Shown here: piece by piece, positions 42,822 to 53,450 of the stretch
Position numbering within the stretch: position 1 is the first letter of the stretch
How the letters are laid out: the number at the start of each line of letters is the position of its first letter
From: Choristoneura fumiferana
Taxonomy: Eukaryota; Arthropoda; Insecta; Lepidoptera; Tortricidae
Reading direction: 5' to 3'
Assembly (NCBI RefSeq): GCF_025370935.1
Contig: NC_133493.1
Span: 12,409,970-12,473,969 of the forward strand
DNA: 64,000 nucleotides
The notes under the pieces: generated by a model
Told to the model about the DNA's origin: nothing
Seen by the model: only the letters and a program-made list of their open reading frames with translations
Database searches by the model: none
Translations under genes and position numbers: made by a program

Positions 42822-42992
42822 TGTCATTCTCATTTGACTGTGCACCCTTCTAATTACCACTTCACTTTTTTGAGTGCACATCTATAAAAAGGATAGCTGC
42901 CATTTACATTTATCTGTGCACTCAAGTCTAATTACCGTGTCACTAGTGCGGAAAAAGCGGTACGGTAATTAGACAGGTGCACAGTAAAATGA
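42822..42992. mobile_element. Palindromic MITE with GTGCACAGT arms
   Basis: Left 'cattctcatttgactgtgca' with TAATTACC is inverted at the right as GGTAATTAGACAGGTGCACAG and 'aaaatgagaatg'. Inner TAATTACC repeats add a second symmetrical layer. Confidence 0.72.
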
Positions 42993-43017
42993 GAATGGCC
43001 GAATTGATGACACTACT

Positions 43018-43353
43018 TCGCAGGTGGTAGGACCTAGTGCAAGGTCCGCCCAGATTGCTACCACCATCTTGCTCGCTAATCCTGCCGTGAAACAGCAGTG
43101 CTTGCACTATTGTGTTTCGGCGTGGAGAGTAAGATAGCCGGTGAAATTACTGGCACTTGAGGTATCCCATCTTAGGCCTCTAGTTTGGCAACGCATCTGC
43201 AATACCCCTGGTGTAGCAGATGTTTATGGGCGGTGGTGATCTCTTACCATCAGGAGGCCCACTTTAATTTCTTGAATTGGTTTGGAACACATACAGAAAG
43301 ACAGGTGTCGTTAGAAACTTGCTCGTTTGCCATCCAGTCGAATAAAAAAAATG
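43018..43353 (+). mobile_element. Poly-A retroposon B, longest copy
   Basis: Extends further 5' than other copies ('ttcgcaggtggtaggaccta', 'ttgctaccaccatcttgctc', 'gtgtttcggcgtggagagta') before the common 3' part and an A-run. A ~60-bp insertion separates 'caggaggcccac' from 'ttgctcgtttgccatccagt'. A further fragment at 43420-43463 ends in AATAAAAAAAAAAAA immediately before the start of the host gene. Confidence 0.85.
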
Positions 43354-43554
43354 GAATTTGAGTTATTGTAAGGTGAAAAGGAGCTCCAAATGGTTCAAGT
43401 TATTATTACACACATCAGGAGAACCACTTGCTCGTTTGCCATACAGTCGAATAAAAAAAAAAAAACTACAGCCAGCATGTTGAGCACCAGTTGGCTGGGC
43501 CGGCGGTGCGCGGTGGCGCGCGCCATCCGGCCACATTACGCCGCCTCGCGCGCA

Positions 43555-43624
43555 ATGGCCGCCCGCCTCTTGCTGCTACTCGCGACTTTCGCCTGCGCCC
43601 GCGCCTCCATGCTCACCGCCAAAG
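43555..43624 (+). CDS. Exon 1: signal peptide of SVWC-like secreted protein
   Basis: The frame encodes MAARLLLLLATFACARA, then SMLTAK, and ends AAAG|GTAAGC, a strong splice donor, with one base of the next codon (phase 1). The sequence is an ideal signal peptide: short n-region with Arg, Leu-rich core, small residues AXA before cleavage. An in-frame ATG at 43477 would add 26 Arg-rich residues; I prefer 43555 because of the signal peptide and its G at -3 and +4, though 43477 has A at -3. The exon is strikingly GC-rich compared with its AT-rich surroundings. It joins exon 2 at 49874, giving Gly24. Secretion is inferred from this exon. Confidence 0.78.
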
Positions 43625-43916
43625 GTAAGCGAATTACCGACCAAGTGCGAATAGACTTGTGGACACTTCCGTGCAAAATAGTAGCAAAATTATGTATGTA
43701 TTTATGAAAGCTATAATGTGTGTCATGTGTTACTGTTTTGTTTTCTTGAAATGCAATTTTTTTCCGAATTATTTTATAAAATTTGTTTAAAATTTGAATT
43801 TGAATAGAAGTCGTTTGTCTTAGTATTTATTTATAGTCGAACCATTTGATTCCTGATCCGATGTCACCATGACTTTTTCTAGGAGACGGTTCCACAGTGG
43901 GTCACAATTGAGTTGG

Positions 43917-44182
43917 TAAGCCGTGGTGGCCTAGTGGTTTGACCTATCGCCTCTCAAGTAGAGAGACGTGAGTTCAAACCCCGGCTCGCACCTCTGAGTT
44001 TTTCGAAATTCATGTGCGGAATTACGTTTGAAATTTACCACGAGCTTTGCGGTGAAGGAAAACATCGTGAGGAAACCTGCGCAAACCTGCAAAGCAATTC
44101 AATGGTGCCAAGTCAAGTCAAGCCCTCTTGTTCTGAGAGGAGGCCTGAGCCCAGCAGTGGGACGTATATAGGCTGGGATGAA
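43917..44182 (+). mobile_element. SINE B with internal deletion
   Basis: Head AAGCCGTGGTGGCCTAGTGG, body to 'caattcaatggtgcc', then a deletion of the 'gtgtgaagttcccaatccgc' block, resuming at 'gccctcttgttctgagagga'. Confidence 0.9.
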
Positions 44183-44224
44183 TTAGAAACACGTGGTTTC
44201 AACGCTTTCCGGTATCTTAAGTTC

Positions 44225-44385
44225 GGTGTCAGTACTCTACTAGTGAAATTGTGGTGGTCCAGCTGGGCTCGTCGTCAGGACGGAACTTTTCAACGGTTAC
44301 TGGCATCGACTTGAAACTTAGCGCGGATATGTAGTTTGCCTTACAATGTAAGTACAGTCAACAAAAAATACAGTAAGCAAAACAC
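44225..44385 (+). repeat. Interspersed repeat R4, partial
   Basis: 'aacttttcaacggttactgg', 'catcgacttgaaacttagc' and 'gtaagtacagtcaacaaaaa'. Confidence 0.7.
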
Positions 44386-45014
44386 TATAACAAAAACATT
44401 ACTGAGAGACAGAGATATCACGTCTCTAAAACATCCTTAATAGCGGAAATAGGTTGAACGTTATTAAAAATAGACGTGCATATTTTCATAATACGGTTTG
44501 GTTCACACAATTGTTATCGGATACAGCGAGTGCACATGCGAGGAATACTTACTTTGCAGTTTGTGGCATAATAATAACGTAATGCTTACTAGCATTATTT
44601 CAATCAGATTCTTTGTTAGTCATATTATGACTAGCCTTAAATTGCGCCTTCTCTTCGCTCGAGAAAATCATTAGTTCTGACAGTCAAATTGTGTCCTAGT
44701 GGTAGAAAAACAGGCGTAGGTATTTAGTACACGCTGACTGTGGCCCTTTTTTGCTTCTTTCGGCACAATGATTCTTTTCTTTCCTTTTATTTAGTATGTC
44801 TTATTTTTTATTGTTTTTTGTTACTGTGCCGAATTATGGCAAATAAATTTATTATTTTCTTTCTATTCAAAAGTCATATCAAAGTATGATTATTGGGAGC
44901 TTTACAAACTACGTTTAAATTTTGCGGTTAATACGATTTTTCGATGTGAATAAACGTAATGTAGAGTCTTATGTCAATTAATTATGTACTCAATTTTTTT
45001 TTATATTTTCTATA

Positions 45015-45175
45015 TTTTTTTTATTCGACTGGAAGACAAACGAGCAAGTGGGTCTCCTGATGGTAAGAGATCACCACCGCCCATAAACATCTGTAATACC
45101 AGGGGTATTGCAGATGCGTTGCCAACCTAGAGGCCTAAGATGGCATACCTCTAGTGCCAGTTATTTCACCGGCTG
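45015..45175 (-). mobile_element. Poly-A retroposon B, minus strand
   Basis: T-run, 'ttattcgactggaagacaaa', 'cgagcaagtgggtctcctga' through 'gccaacctagaggcctaaga'. Confidence 0.87.
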
Positions 45176-45214
45176 TCTTACTTCTTATTAATCGCGTGTT
45201 TTATTTCCATGCGG

Positions 45215-45390
45215 CGCCAGGGTTGGAATGTTACTCGCCCTCTCCTCCCGTAGGCGCCGTAGAAACCGTCTCAAGGATGCCCTCTCATGATGCAAATGGT
45301 CTATGGGGGAGTCCTACTAGGACCTACCACCCTCCCCCTAGAAGGGCCTATGTCCAACAATGGACGTCCTAAGAGTAACATGATAATAAT
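45215..45390 (+). mobile_element. RTE-like LINE 3' end, rearranged
   Basis: 'ccgtctcaaggatgccctct', 'tctatgggggagtcctacta' and 'agggcctatgtccaacaatg', ending in the WTS-stop 3' box and a (AAT)n-like tail. Confidence 0.6.
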
Positions 45391-45737
45391 AATGGTGATG
45401 AATTCAATTACGCCACTCGGTAGCTAAATAATCAAAACAAATCTCTACAGTCAAAATATTTGCTGTCATTATAAACATAGTGTAACCAAATTGGCAGACA
45501 ATGGGCAAAAGAATAGGAACTGAACCTAAACTAACAAATAATAAGACATGATTGTTTTGTTGTATGTATTTACTGGGCATTATGCTTGTTAGTTGTTTAT
45601 TTATCTACATCAAACGATGACCATTAATTGACCTCAAGAAGTTAATAGAGCTCTTTTACAATAGGCTACCCCAACGAAGGATAATCAGGGGAAAAAACTC
45701 GTGTACTTAAAGCCTCGGACACCCTAACACTCTTTTT

Positions 45738-45950
45738 TAACCCCCGACACAAAAAGAGGGGTGTTATAGGTTTGACGCGTGTGTCTGTGTGTGTGTGTGT
45801 GTCTGTCTGTGGCACCGTAGCTCTTAAACGGGTGAACCGATTTGAATGCGGTTTTTTTTTATTTGAAAGCAGGTATGAAAGCGGTTTAGCCGTTTTTGAG
45901 ATATTAAACTTTGAAGTGACAAAGTCGGGGGTTTTCCAACTTTTTTTTGG
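45738..45950. mobile_element. MITE-like element with AACCCCCGAC ends
   Basis: Left AACCCCCGACACAAAAAGAG and right GACAAAGTCGGGGGTTTTCC form inverted ends. A (GT)n tract follows the left end. The 60-codon frame inside is not a gene. Confidence 0.65.
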
Positions 45951-46239
45951 TTAGGTTATTAGTGCATATAATTTCATATGCCCTAATTGTTTAATAAAAT
46001 ATGCGTGCGATTTGCTAAGTCAGTAATTCTGCTTGATTGCTAACGCCAAGGTGTACACCTTGAGTACATGTTTTTGTACTTGTCAGTGGCACTTCGCCGT
46101 TTGCAGAACAGTTTACAGAAAGTTTAAGAAGAAAAGTAGCTCAGTTATGTTAGTAGAATCGAACCTTGAATTTAAAGCCGCATGGTCATGGGTCAGAGGC
46201 AAAAAAATATATATATCCCTGGGCCATGTCTATATACAA

Positions 46240-46322
46240 AGTGTTCATCATCATCATCATCATCCCAGCCTATATACGTCCCACTGCTGGGCACAGGCCT
46301 CCTCTCAGAACAAGAGGGCTAA
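46240..46322 (-). mobile_element. SINE B 3' end, minus strand
   Basis: (ATC)n, 'cccagcctatatacgtccca' and 'cctcctctcagaacaagagg'. The His/Ile-rich frames here are the microsatellite translated. Confidence 0.85.
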
Positions 46323-47205
46323 TAGCAAATATACAAAGTGTTAATAACTGAAAACCTCGGACACACCAAAAATATTTAAATTTATTTCTTTCATATTAAG
46401 AACAACTTATTTCATTTTAAGTTGTATATCTGATTTCATTTATTTCATTATCTCAAGAAATATTCCTGTGGTTTGCTAAGTCAGTAATTCTACTTGACAT
46501 GTAGCTCTACACTCATAATTTGTATATATTTTTTTAAATTGTCAGTTGTGATTCGACATTTTTAAGAAAATCGATCTGACAGCAAAACGGCCTATATAAT
46601 TATCTAAATAGTATACAACCTCGCTAACATTACTCGTAATGAGGGCTATCGTTTTTTGTCTTTCTAGATGGCGCCACTGTTGCGTGAGGTTTTAAAGTGT
46701 GGCTTTCAAAGTCTGTTATTTTAAAGGGAGTGAAAACAAAGTTCAGATTAAAATCATATTTAATACACCTTAAAACCGTACCATAAAAATATCAAGCAAC
46801 CACAGTTGCGTAGTCCCGTTTTGTTCGGAGAAAAAGGGGGGACAAAAGTTTCCGAATGACAAAACTGTCTCAAAACACAGACATTCATTGCCCCGTAACG
46901 CATAATTGCCATAATTAATTTCAGGTAATGCAAAATATTCACAAAATTATTCTAATTATAAATAAACCCGCGTAGCTCACCCAAAAACTATGAGATTTGA
47001 CATTTCGGAGACCTCACGCTACACAGCGCCTCTAGCGGCGAATTTATACGCGATAGCCCTCATTGGCGCATGTTGCTTTCGTTATTTTTAGACCACCACA
47101 GGATGCATGATGAAGGTGAACGGATGTTTTGCAGACACAGAGTCACAGGCAATAGCTAGTTTTTTATAATTACTAAGAATTTTACACAGGTTAAAGCTAA
47201 GGTAA

Positions 47206-47757
47206 AAAAAAGCGGCCATGTGCGAGTCGGACTCGCCCATAAAGGGTTCCGTAGCAGCAAGTAACATAATATAAAAGTTTCCTTTACGATTTATGACGTA
47301 TTAAAAAAAACTACTTACTACATCTCGTTTAAACCAGTTTTCGGTGGAAGTTTGCATGGTATTGTACATCATATTTTTTTATCGTTCTCTTTCTTTAGAA
47401 TTTACAGGGGGGTAGCACACATTTTACCACTTTGGAAGTGTCTCTCGCGCAAACTGTTCAGTTTAGAAAAAAATGTTATTAAAAACCTGAATATCATTTT
47501 TAAAGACCTATCCATAGATACGTATGGCATTGAAGAAATAATTTTTTTTGAGTTTCAGTTCTAAGTATGTTAGTTTTTTTTTTCTATTTTTGTGTGAAAA
47601 TCTTAATGCGGTTCACAGAATACATCTACTTACCATGTTTCAACAGTATAGTTCTCATAGTTTCGCAAAAAGTGGCTGTGACATACGGACGGACAGACAG
47701 ACAGACATAACGAATCGATAAGGGTTCCGTTTTTGCCATTTGGCTACGGAACCCTAA
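47206..47757 (+). repeat. GGGTTCCG interspersed repeat, diverged copy
   Basis: 'agtcggactcgcccataaag', GGTTCCGTAGCAGC, (GACA)n near 47690-47705, then GGTTCCGTTTTTGCCATTTG and CTACGGAACCCTAAAAA. The middle is only loosely similar to the other two long copies. Confidence 0.75.
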
Positions 47758-48024
47758 AAAACTAGTATCTAATAAAGCAAAATCTATAATTAGTCCTTTT
47801 CCCCGCTGTATAAAGGTTGAGACAGAAATAACCCCAAACAGGGTGTTTCCAAGAAGGTGTAAGGGGTAACAGATAATAATAGGAATTAATAATAAATAAC
47901 ACGGTTTGAGTGAGCTAACGACGAAAATAGAACTTTCACCACACTTGCTGGTCAATGGCGTTATTCCATGCCTGTATACCTACTAAAGGACAATGGCCTA
48001 AATTGTTCTGACGGGAGTTATGGA

Positions 48025-48328
48025 ATAACGTTTTAAACTTTCGTGATTCTCACTCATAGTCAAAATACCATAAACGGGACTTATCACGCTAACACACACG
48101 AGTAATATTTACCTCGACGTTTCGGCAACGTTACAGTTGCCGTGGTCACGAGTAGACTGAAGTGTGGGGTGTCAAGTCTGCCTAGCAGCGCGAGTTCTTC
48201 GAACTACCCGCACTTGATCACTAATAGTACCGGCACTCGTATCAACTCGTATCGTGCCGAAACGTCGAGGTAAATATTACTTGTGTAAAAATAGCGTGAT
48301 AAGTCCCGTTTATGGTATTTTGACCATG
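48025..48328. mobile_element. CGACGTTTCGG palindromic element, complete
   Basis: The left arm (CAAAATACCATAAACGGGAC, ACCTCGACGTTTCGG) is inverted at the right (CCGAAACGTCGAGGTAAATA, GTCCCGTTTATGGTATTTTG). A 12-bp direct repeat, GGGAGTTATGGA, flanks it (48013-48024 and 48329-48340) and looks like a target duplication. The left end carries an extra ~25 bases absent from the right arm. Confidence 0.82.
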
Positions 48329-48734
48329 GGAGTTATGGATTTACGAATAGTCGTTCCTTTTTTTCCTCCTTCCTCCCTAGGGAATTATGTTAGTTTTAAA
48401 ATTGGCAAACAAGTTAGTAGGTACGTCATTTCAGACTAAGGAGATTTCAAGTCAGCCAACGTTTTATTTTATATTTTTAAAACTTAGCTAAAACCCAATT
48501 ATAATTACTTATTTTAATGCTTTCGCAGCGAAAAAGTGTAGTAACATTACACGCTACGGCGAGGTACTGAGAAAATAGTGCCATCTCTTTCTATCTTACG
48601 GTATTTGCCTGTGAGTGAGCTCACTCATTGCATTTCGACGGAGTCAAGGCATGGCTAAGGGCAAACCTAAACTTCTAAATCAAAAGTGTAGTTTTGCATA
48701 ATGGTTAAGTTTATGAGTAATAATAAATAGTTAT

Positions 48735-48925
48735 TTGTGTCACAAGGGAGCAACATGGTGTATTTACGGCGAGGGCGTACATTGAATCCAGAATATAGCG
48801 AAGGACTCTACAATAGAATCCTGAGCGTAGCAAGGGATTCTAAAGTAGAATCCTGAGCGTAATGAGGGATTCAAGTGTTAACGCCCAAGATGAAAATAAT
48901 TTTGCTCCCGTGTGGCTCATACAAC
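48735..48925. mobile_element. Palindromic element with tandem GAATCCTGAGCG units
   Basis: Inverted outer blocks GGGAGCAACATGG / TTTTGCTCCCGTG and GGGCGTACATTGAATCC / GGATTCAAGTGTTAACGCCC. The centre has two TAGAATCCTGAGCGTA units. Confidence 0.75.
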
Positions 48926-49674
48926 TTTTCACACCGAGCATTAAGATACTTGAAAAAAAAATCTAAATATTATTAAAGAACAACCAGCATAGAAAATGGC
49001 GTGGTTTTACAATTATCAACTTCAAAAAATAAATAAAACACTTAGAAAAGCCTTGAACAGAAAAGTTGCACTTTGCTCCCTCTCGTCAGGGAGGAAAAGT
49101 TACTTTTCTGAAGGAGAGGTGTGAAAAAATATAAAAAACAATATTTTTGTTATGATACGTTTCATAAAATTCCTCGTATTAGGTAGTTCTGTAGCAGAAC
49201 AAAAGTGATCGTAATAAAATAAGCTACTTAAACAAAAATAAACCATTATAGAACTCATACAAAGAGAAATAAATAAAAGTACTGCTATTAAATTGGAAGC
49301 TTTCCAGGAAGACATTGAATTTACTCAGTCTTCAGTTTAAATTACAATAAAACAATTATAATACGTAAAACCCTCATGCGGGTAATCTCCTTGTATTCAA
49401 CAACAATCAATCATCATAATCAATTCACATTTTATTGCAATTAACAGCCCTTCGAAACCATTTATGATCAAAACGATATCAAGCCATTATTATTCATAAT
49501 ATTATCAAACTATTTGATCCTGACCTACGATACAACGTTTTCATTATAAGTTTCAACTATGAATTCCCTTGTCGATAAAATGCGACGTCACTATAGTTTT
49601 TTCTTCACAATTAAGTTGGTTTGACTTGACAACCGTATATCCATCAATAAATTATGTATGTACATAATATGTGT

Positions 49675-49790
49675 ATGTAAACTCTTTATTGCACATAAAA
49701 ATAAAAATACAAATACACAGAGAGTAGTAGAACAAAGGCGAGCTTATCCCTAAAAAGGGATCTCTTCCAGCTAACCTAGTAATAATTATA
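49675..49790 (-). mobile_element. LINE 3' UTR relative of 17308-17565
   Basis: 'aaactctttattgcacataa', 'ggcgagcttatccctaaaaa' and 'gggatctcttccagctaacc' parallel 61023-61180. It ends about 85 bp before the exon 2 acceptor. Confidence 0.65.
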
Positions 49791-49873
49791 ATAGTACTAA
49801 TTAAATATTTAGAATGGAACTACTTAGAAAAAAAAATGATTATAGGTATAATTAATAAGGCTTCCTTTTACAG

Positions 49874-51272
49874 GCTATTACTGTCAAGATCCAGATACTG
49901 GTCTGTTGTACAGCGTCAACACAACATGGCCATCCAAAAGCTTCTGTGGCAACTATACCTGCAGAATCAGGGTCAAAGAACAAGACTCAGCTCCAGTAGG
50001 GTCGAGAACCATCATCAACATCACCCGCCATAACCCAAAAGACAAACATAAAGACATACCAAAAGCAGCCGAAAATAATAACGTCAAATACAAACTAGAC
50101 GACAATCTACTTTACCATATCAACAATGCAAACAATGCTAATTTTAAAAGCATTGTAGAAAACAGTGCAGATGATCGGTACTTGAACAGTGAAGAGATCC
50201 AGAAAATATCAGAGTTGCTCCATACAGTTAAGAAAAGCGACTTGGAAGCAATTATAGAGATTTATAATCTCGCTCAAGAGATATATAGAGAAATGGATGA
50301 AAATCCAACTGATGGATCGACAGAACCTTTGAATAGCCCTACTGAGAAAGACCTGGACCGATATGGATTTGAAAAAACTAAAGGTTTCAATTTGGGCCAC
50401 ACGTCTTATTGGTATGAGCCTTTAAGTGAGAACGGATTTAGGAAAACAAATGACTTGAAACCTGATATGGATTCTAAAGCTGCATCAACCAAAGCTTATG
50501 ATACAACTGTATACACAACGACACTTCAGCCCACCCAACCGACTTTCTTCAAAGGGGCAGCTACAAAAAGTCATGATATAGGTAAATTGGCATATTACTA
50601 TCCTATGTCGAATTTCCAAAGGCTCGCTTCATATTACCATCAGAGACCGATGTATGATGCCCATTCTCCGCACGTACGAGCCCCTTGTAACCCTTGCACC
50701 ATGCAACAATACCCTCCAGTCTACGGTAGACGGCCTTACTACCCTCCACAAAAGCCATCATTGCCCTCTATGCTGCTACCATACCCTTTCTCGTACCAAC
50801 CCTACAACATCAGTGCTTATGGTTACAGCAATTACAATTATTACAAAGGGAATCCATGGGCTTATTACGATTATTACAGAAGTAATCCCTATCAAATCTT
50901 ATCAGCAGCAGGACGTGTACAGAAAAAATCTATAGCAGCTAACACTGACACAAGTGAAAGCAAAGAAGGGGATAAAAAATCTGTAGACAATGGTGATACG
51001 AGCAGTATGACTGAAAAGTCTAATAGCAATACGAAACCATGGCAAACGGAATCTTTGACAGAAGCAGATCTGGCAGATGTACGAGCAAATATAGCTGAAC
51101 GTGCAAAGCTATTGAAAATCCCTCTTAAGAAAAGAATAAAATTAGAACGTGTAGCTAAAGTTATTAAGCTGGACCATTTGAATAGGCAAAAGAGGGAAGC
51201 TGAAATAGTACAGGAATCACCAAAAGATGACACGAAAAAGGAAGTTGTGGAATTGTACATCGAAAAAACTAT
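49874..51272 (+). CDS. Exon 2: N-terminal SVWC half plus Tyr/Pro-rich insertion
   Basis: Begins after acceptor CTTCCTTTTACAG and continues exon 1 in phase. Residues 25-53 read YYCQDPDTGLLYSVNTTWPS then KSFCGNYTC (Cys27, Cys48, Cys53), like the first half of an SVWC domain, with NTT and NYT glycosylation sequons. Residues ~60-250 are hydrophilic with helical stretches (EEIQKISELLHTVKKSDLEA). About 260-350 are Tyr/Pro-rich (YYYP, RRPYYPPQKP, YNYYKGNPWAYYDYYRSNPY) with a CNPC pair near 295-298. The rest is Lys/Glu-rich with a furin-like RQKR at 461-464. It ends AT|GTAAGT in phase 2. If that donor is not used, TAA follows at 51274-51276. The function is unknown. Confidence 0.82.
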
Positions 51273-51342
51273 GTAAGTTTGTTAATTTCTTTTATATTTG
51301 CACGCATATTGATAAGATTCACAATAACAAGTTAATTAAGCA

Positions 51343-51348
51343 AATAAA
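51343..51348 (+). terminator. Possible intronic poly-A signal
   Basis: AATAAA 66 bases after the TAA that overlaps the exon 2 donor. It would serve a truncated isoform lacking the C-terminal cysteine half-domain. Confidence 0.3.
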
Positions 51349-51535
51349 ATCCAAGAATGAAGCAACATTTTAACTACAAACGGCAAAATCGCCTGCTGAA
51401 TCAACAGTAGGAAAGCGCGTGTGCAATTAATTCTCAAGCCATAAATTACGTGAAAAATTTCAATTTTGTTAGTACAACGAAACCTAGCACGTCGGGGCAA
51501 CCGCAACGTTGTAGCTTTGTTGGGGTGCGGACAAT

Positions 51536-52022
51536 ATATTTTGTAGCAATGCAAATGGTGCTATTTATTATTTATTTAAACATTTCATTTGCTACATTAA
51601 TTATTATAATGTCTTGAACTTTCGTGATTTTCACTCATAGTCAAAATACCACGCACATGACTTATCACGCTACACACACGGGTAATATTTACCTCGACGT
51701 TTCGGCAACATTACAGTGGCCGTAGTTACGAGTAGACTGATACTGACTGATGAGTGATAAGTCCTGTGCGTGGTATTTTGACTATAAATTAATTATTTTC
51801 ATTTACTAGTTCAAATAGCTTGATAGATTAATTACTTTCGGAATAAATCTTTTTATACAGTATAAAACAAAGTCATTTACCGCTTCCCGCCGTCTGTAGC
51901 TAAACTGTGTAAAAAATAATTATTCCGAAGGTAACAAATCTATTTATCTAATTGAACTAGTATATGAAATGTTTTCGTTAATAATAAATAGCACTATTCA
52001 CGTTGCTACAATACATATTTTA
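51536..52022. mobile_element. TIR MITE split by a second MITE
   Basis: Left arm TTTTGTAGCAATGCAAATGG, GTGCTATTTATTATT, AACATTTCATTTGC; right arm is the inverse (AATAATAAATAGCAC, GTTGCTACAATACA). Further in, CTAGTTCAAATAG, GATTAATTACTTTCGGAATAA and their inverses pair up. The left arm is interrupted at about 51610 by the CGACGTTTCGG element and continues from about 51784. Confidence 0.75.
51613..51783. mobile_element. CGACGTTTCGG element, nested, centre deleted
   Basis: Left AACTTTCGTGATTTTCACTC and CAAAATACCACGCACATGAC; right GTGATAAGTCCTGTGCGTGG and TATTTTGACTA. Same family as 48025-48328 but with most of the right arm missing. TTAATTATT-like sequence occurs on both sides, probably the target duplication. 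Confidence 0.75.
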
Positions 52023-52228
52023 AGCTAAGCGACGGTTTTATTCATCATAAATATAGTAGCGACGCATCGTGGCTTTGCGTGGGTAAAGTTTTTGGAAAAT
52101 GGAGCTGAATTTTGAATTGTTAATAATGTAAGTAAATATTCGAATTTCGTAAAAGGACCCCCAGATATGGAAAATGTGGTTTCAGTTAGATAACCTGAGA
52201 TTTTGATATGTTATAGGATTCAAAATAA

Positions 52229-52556
52229 GCCGTGGTGGCCTAGTGGTTTGAATAAGCCGTGGTGGCCTAGTGGTTTGACCTATCGCCTCTCAAACAGAGG
52301 GTCGTGGGTTCAAACCCCGGCTCGCATCTCTGAGTTTTTCGAAGTTCATGTGCGGAATTACATTTGAAATTTACCACGAGCTTAGCGGTGAAGGAAAACA
52401 TCGTAAGGAAACCTGCACAAACCTGCGAAGCAATTCAATGGTGCGTGTGAAGTTCCCAATCCGCACTGGGCCCGCGTGGGAACTATGGCCCAAGCCCTCT
52501 TGCTCTGAGAGGAGGCCTGTGCCCAGCAGTGGGACGTATATAGGCTGGGATGATGA
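52229..52556 (+). mobile_element. SINE B with duplicated tRNA head
   Basis: The first 27 bases (AATAAGCCGTGGTGGCCTAG plus TGGTTTG) occur twice in tandem, then a complete SINE B to GGCTGGGATGATG. The flanking 'taggattcaaaa' before and after the insert is a 12-bp target duplication. Confidence 0.92.
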
Positions 52557-53002
52557 TAGGATTCAAAATCCTGATCAAAAGCCTCTAAGGGTGCTACCTC
52601 TGTTTCCGGGCCCTTTTCAGTTTAGTTAAGTTTTTTAGACACTTTTGAGCAGGACTCTGAAATCTATAACACATCAAAATATCAGGATATTTAACTGAAA
52701 CCACATTTTCCATCCGGGGGTTCCGGTCCGGGGTTCTTTCATCTTCCCACTAGGTTAAGTAAGAGACCTGCCGTACTGTACCAATTGATATTCGTGGGAA
52801 TATCTACATAGGTACCAAATTTCATCCAAATCTATCGTTAAACTTTAGTATGTAAGGATTAAAATCGCACAGCCACACACTCACAGACCATCACATTTTA
52901 ATATTAGGTATCTATTTAGGATTAATATAGGATAGGCTTTAAATCCAAGGTTCGATTCTATTCGCATGGCGCAGTTACTTTTGTTTTATAACATTTTCAA
53001 AT

Positions 53003-53285
53003 CATCATCACCATCATCATCATCATCTCAGACGTAGGATGTCCACTGTTGGACATAGGCCTCTCCCACAGACCTCCAGTTGCTTCGGTTGGCAGCGGTC
53101 TGCATCCACCGTGAACCCGCGGCTTTAACCAGGTCATCCGTCCATCTTGTTGGTGGACGTCCTACGCTGCGCTTGCCGATCCTCGGCCTCCACTCGAGAA
53201 CTTTTCGGCCCCAACGGCCATCCGCTCTCCGTGCTATATGGCCCGCCCATTGCCACTTTAACGAGCTAATTCGCTACATTTTCAA
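53003..53285 (-). mobile_element. RTE-like LINE 3' end, minus strand
   Basis: Minus strand: 'gtagcgaattagctcgttaa', 'ggcaatgggcgggccatata', then RPRIGKRSVGRPPTRWTDDL-type coding, GSRWMQTA and 'ggagaggcctatgtccaaca', with an (ATC)n-complement tail. It extends farther 5' than most copies. Confidence 0.85.
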
Positions 53286-53450
53286 ATAACTTGAATTAAC
53301 GGATCCTCAGAAGTTTCATTGTTGAATCAGTGTATCGGGCGTGGAGTTGTTATCGCTGTCTCAGGGTACGAAGGCAAACTATCTTTGGTATCCTTGGTTG
53401 GTAAATAAATGTACTTGTACTTTAAATAATTATTCTCTATGTCATTTGGA

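Larger units (their letters stand above)
43625..49873 (+). other. Intron 1 of the SVWC-like gene, transposon-filled
   Basis: Donor GTAAGC and acceptor CTTCCTTTTACAG. More than a third of it can be assigned to repeats listed separately (43917-44182, 44225-44385, 45015-45175, 45215-45390, 45738-45950, 46240-46322, 47206-47757, 48025-48328, 48735-48925, 49675-49790). I see no other coding exon on the plus strand within it, but a small exon could be missed. Confidence 0.7.

Noticed and set aside
49836..50033. 65-aa plus-strand frame
   Set aside because: Overlaps the start of exon 2 in the wrong frame; the phase-consistent frame carries the cysteine pattern.
51276..51276. Stop at 51276 as the only end of the SVWC-like protein
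   Set aside because: A GTAAGT donor overlaps it, and the phase-matched acceptor at 54186 opens a CCP-containing exon, so the stop is more likely intronic, though an isoform remains possible.
37481..52629. Recurring frame MCGITFEIYHELCGEGKHRE at 37481, 44012 and 52348
   Set aside because: All three lie in SINE B copies; similarity reflects the SINE, not a gene family.
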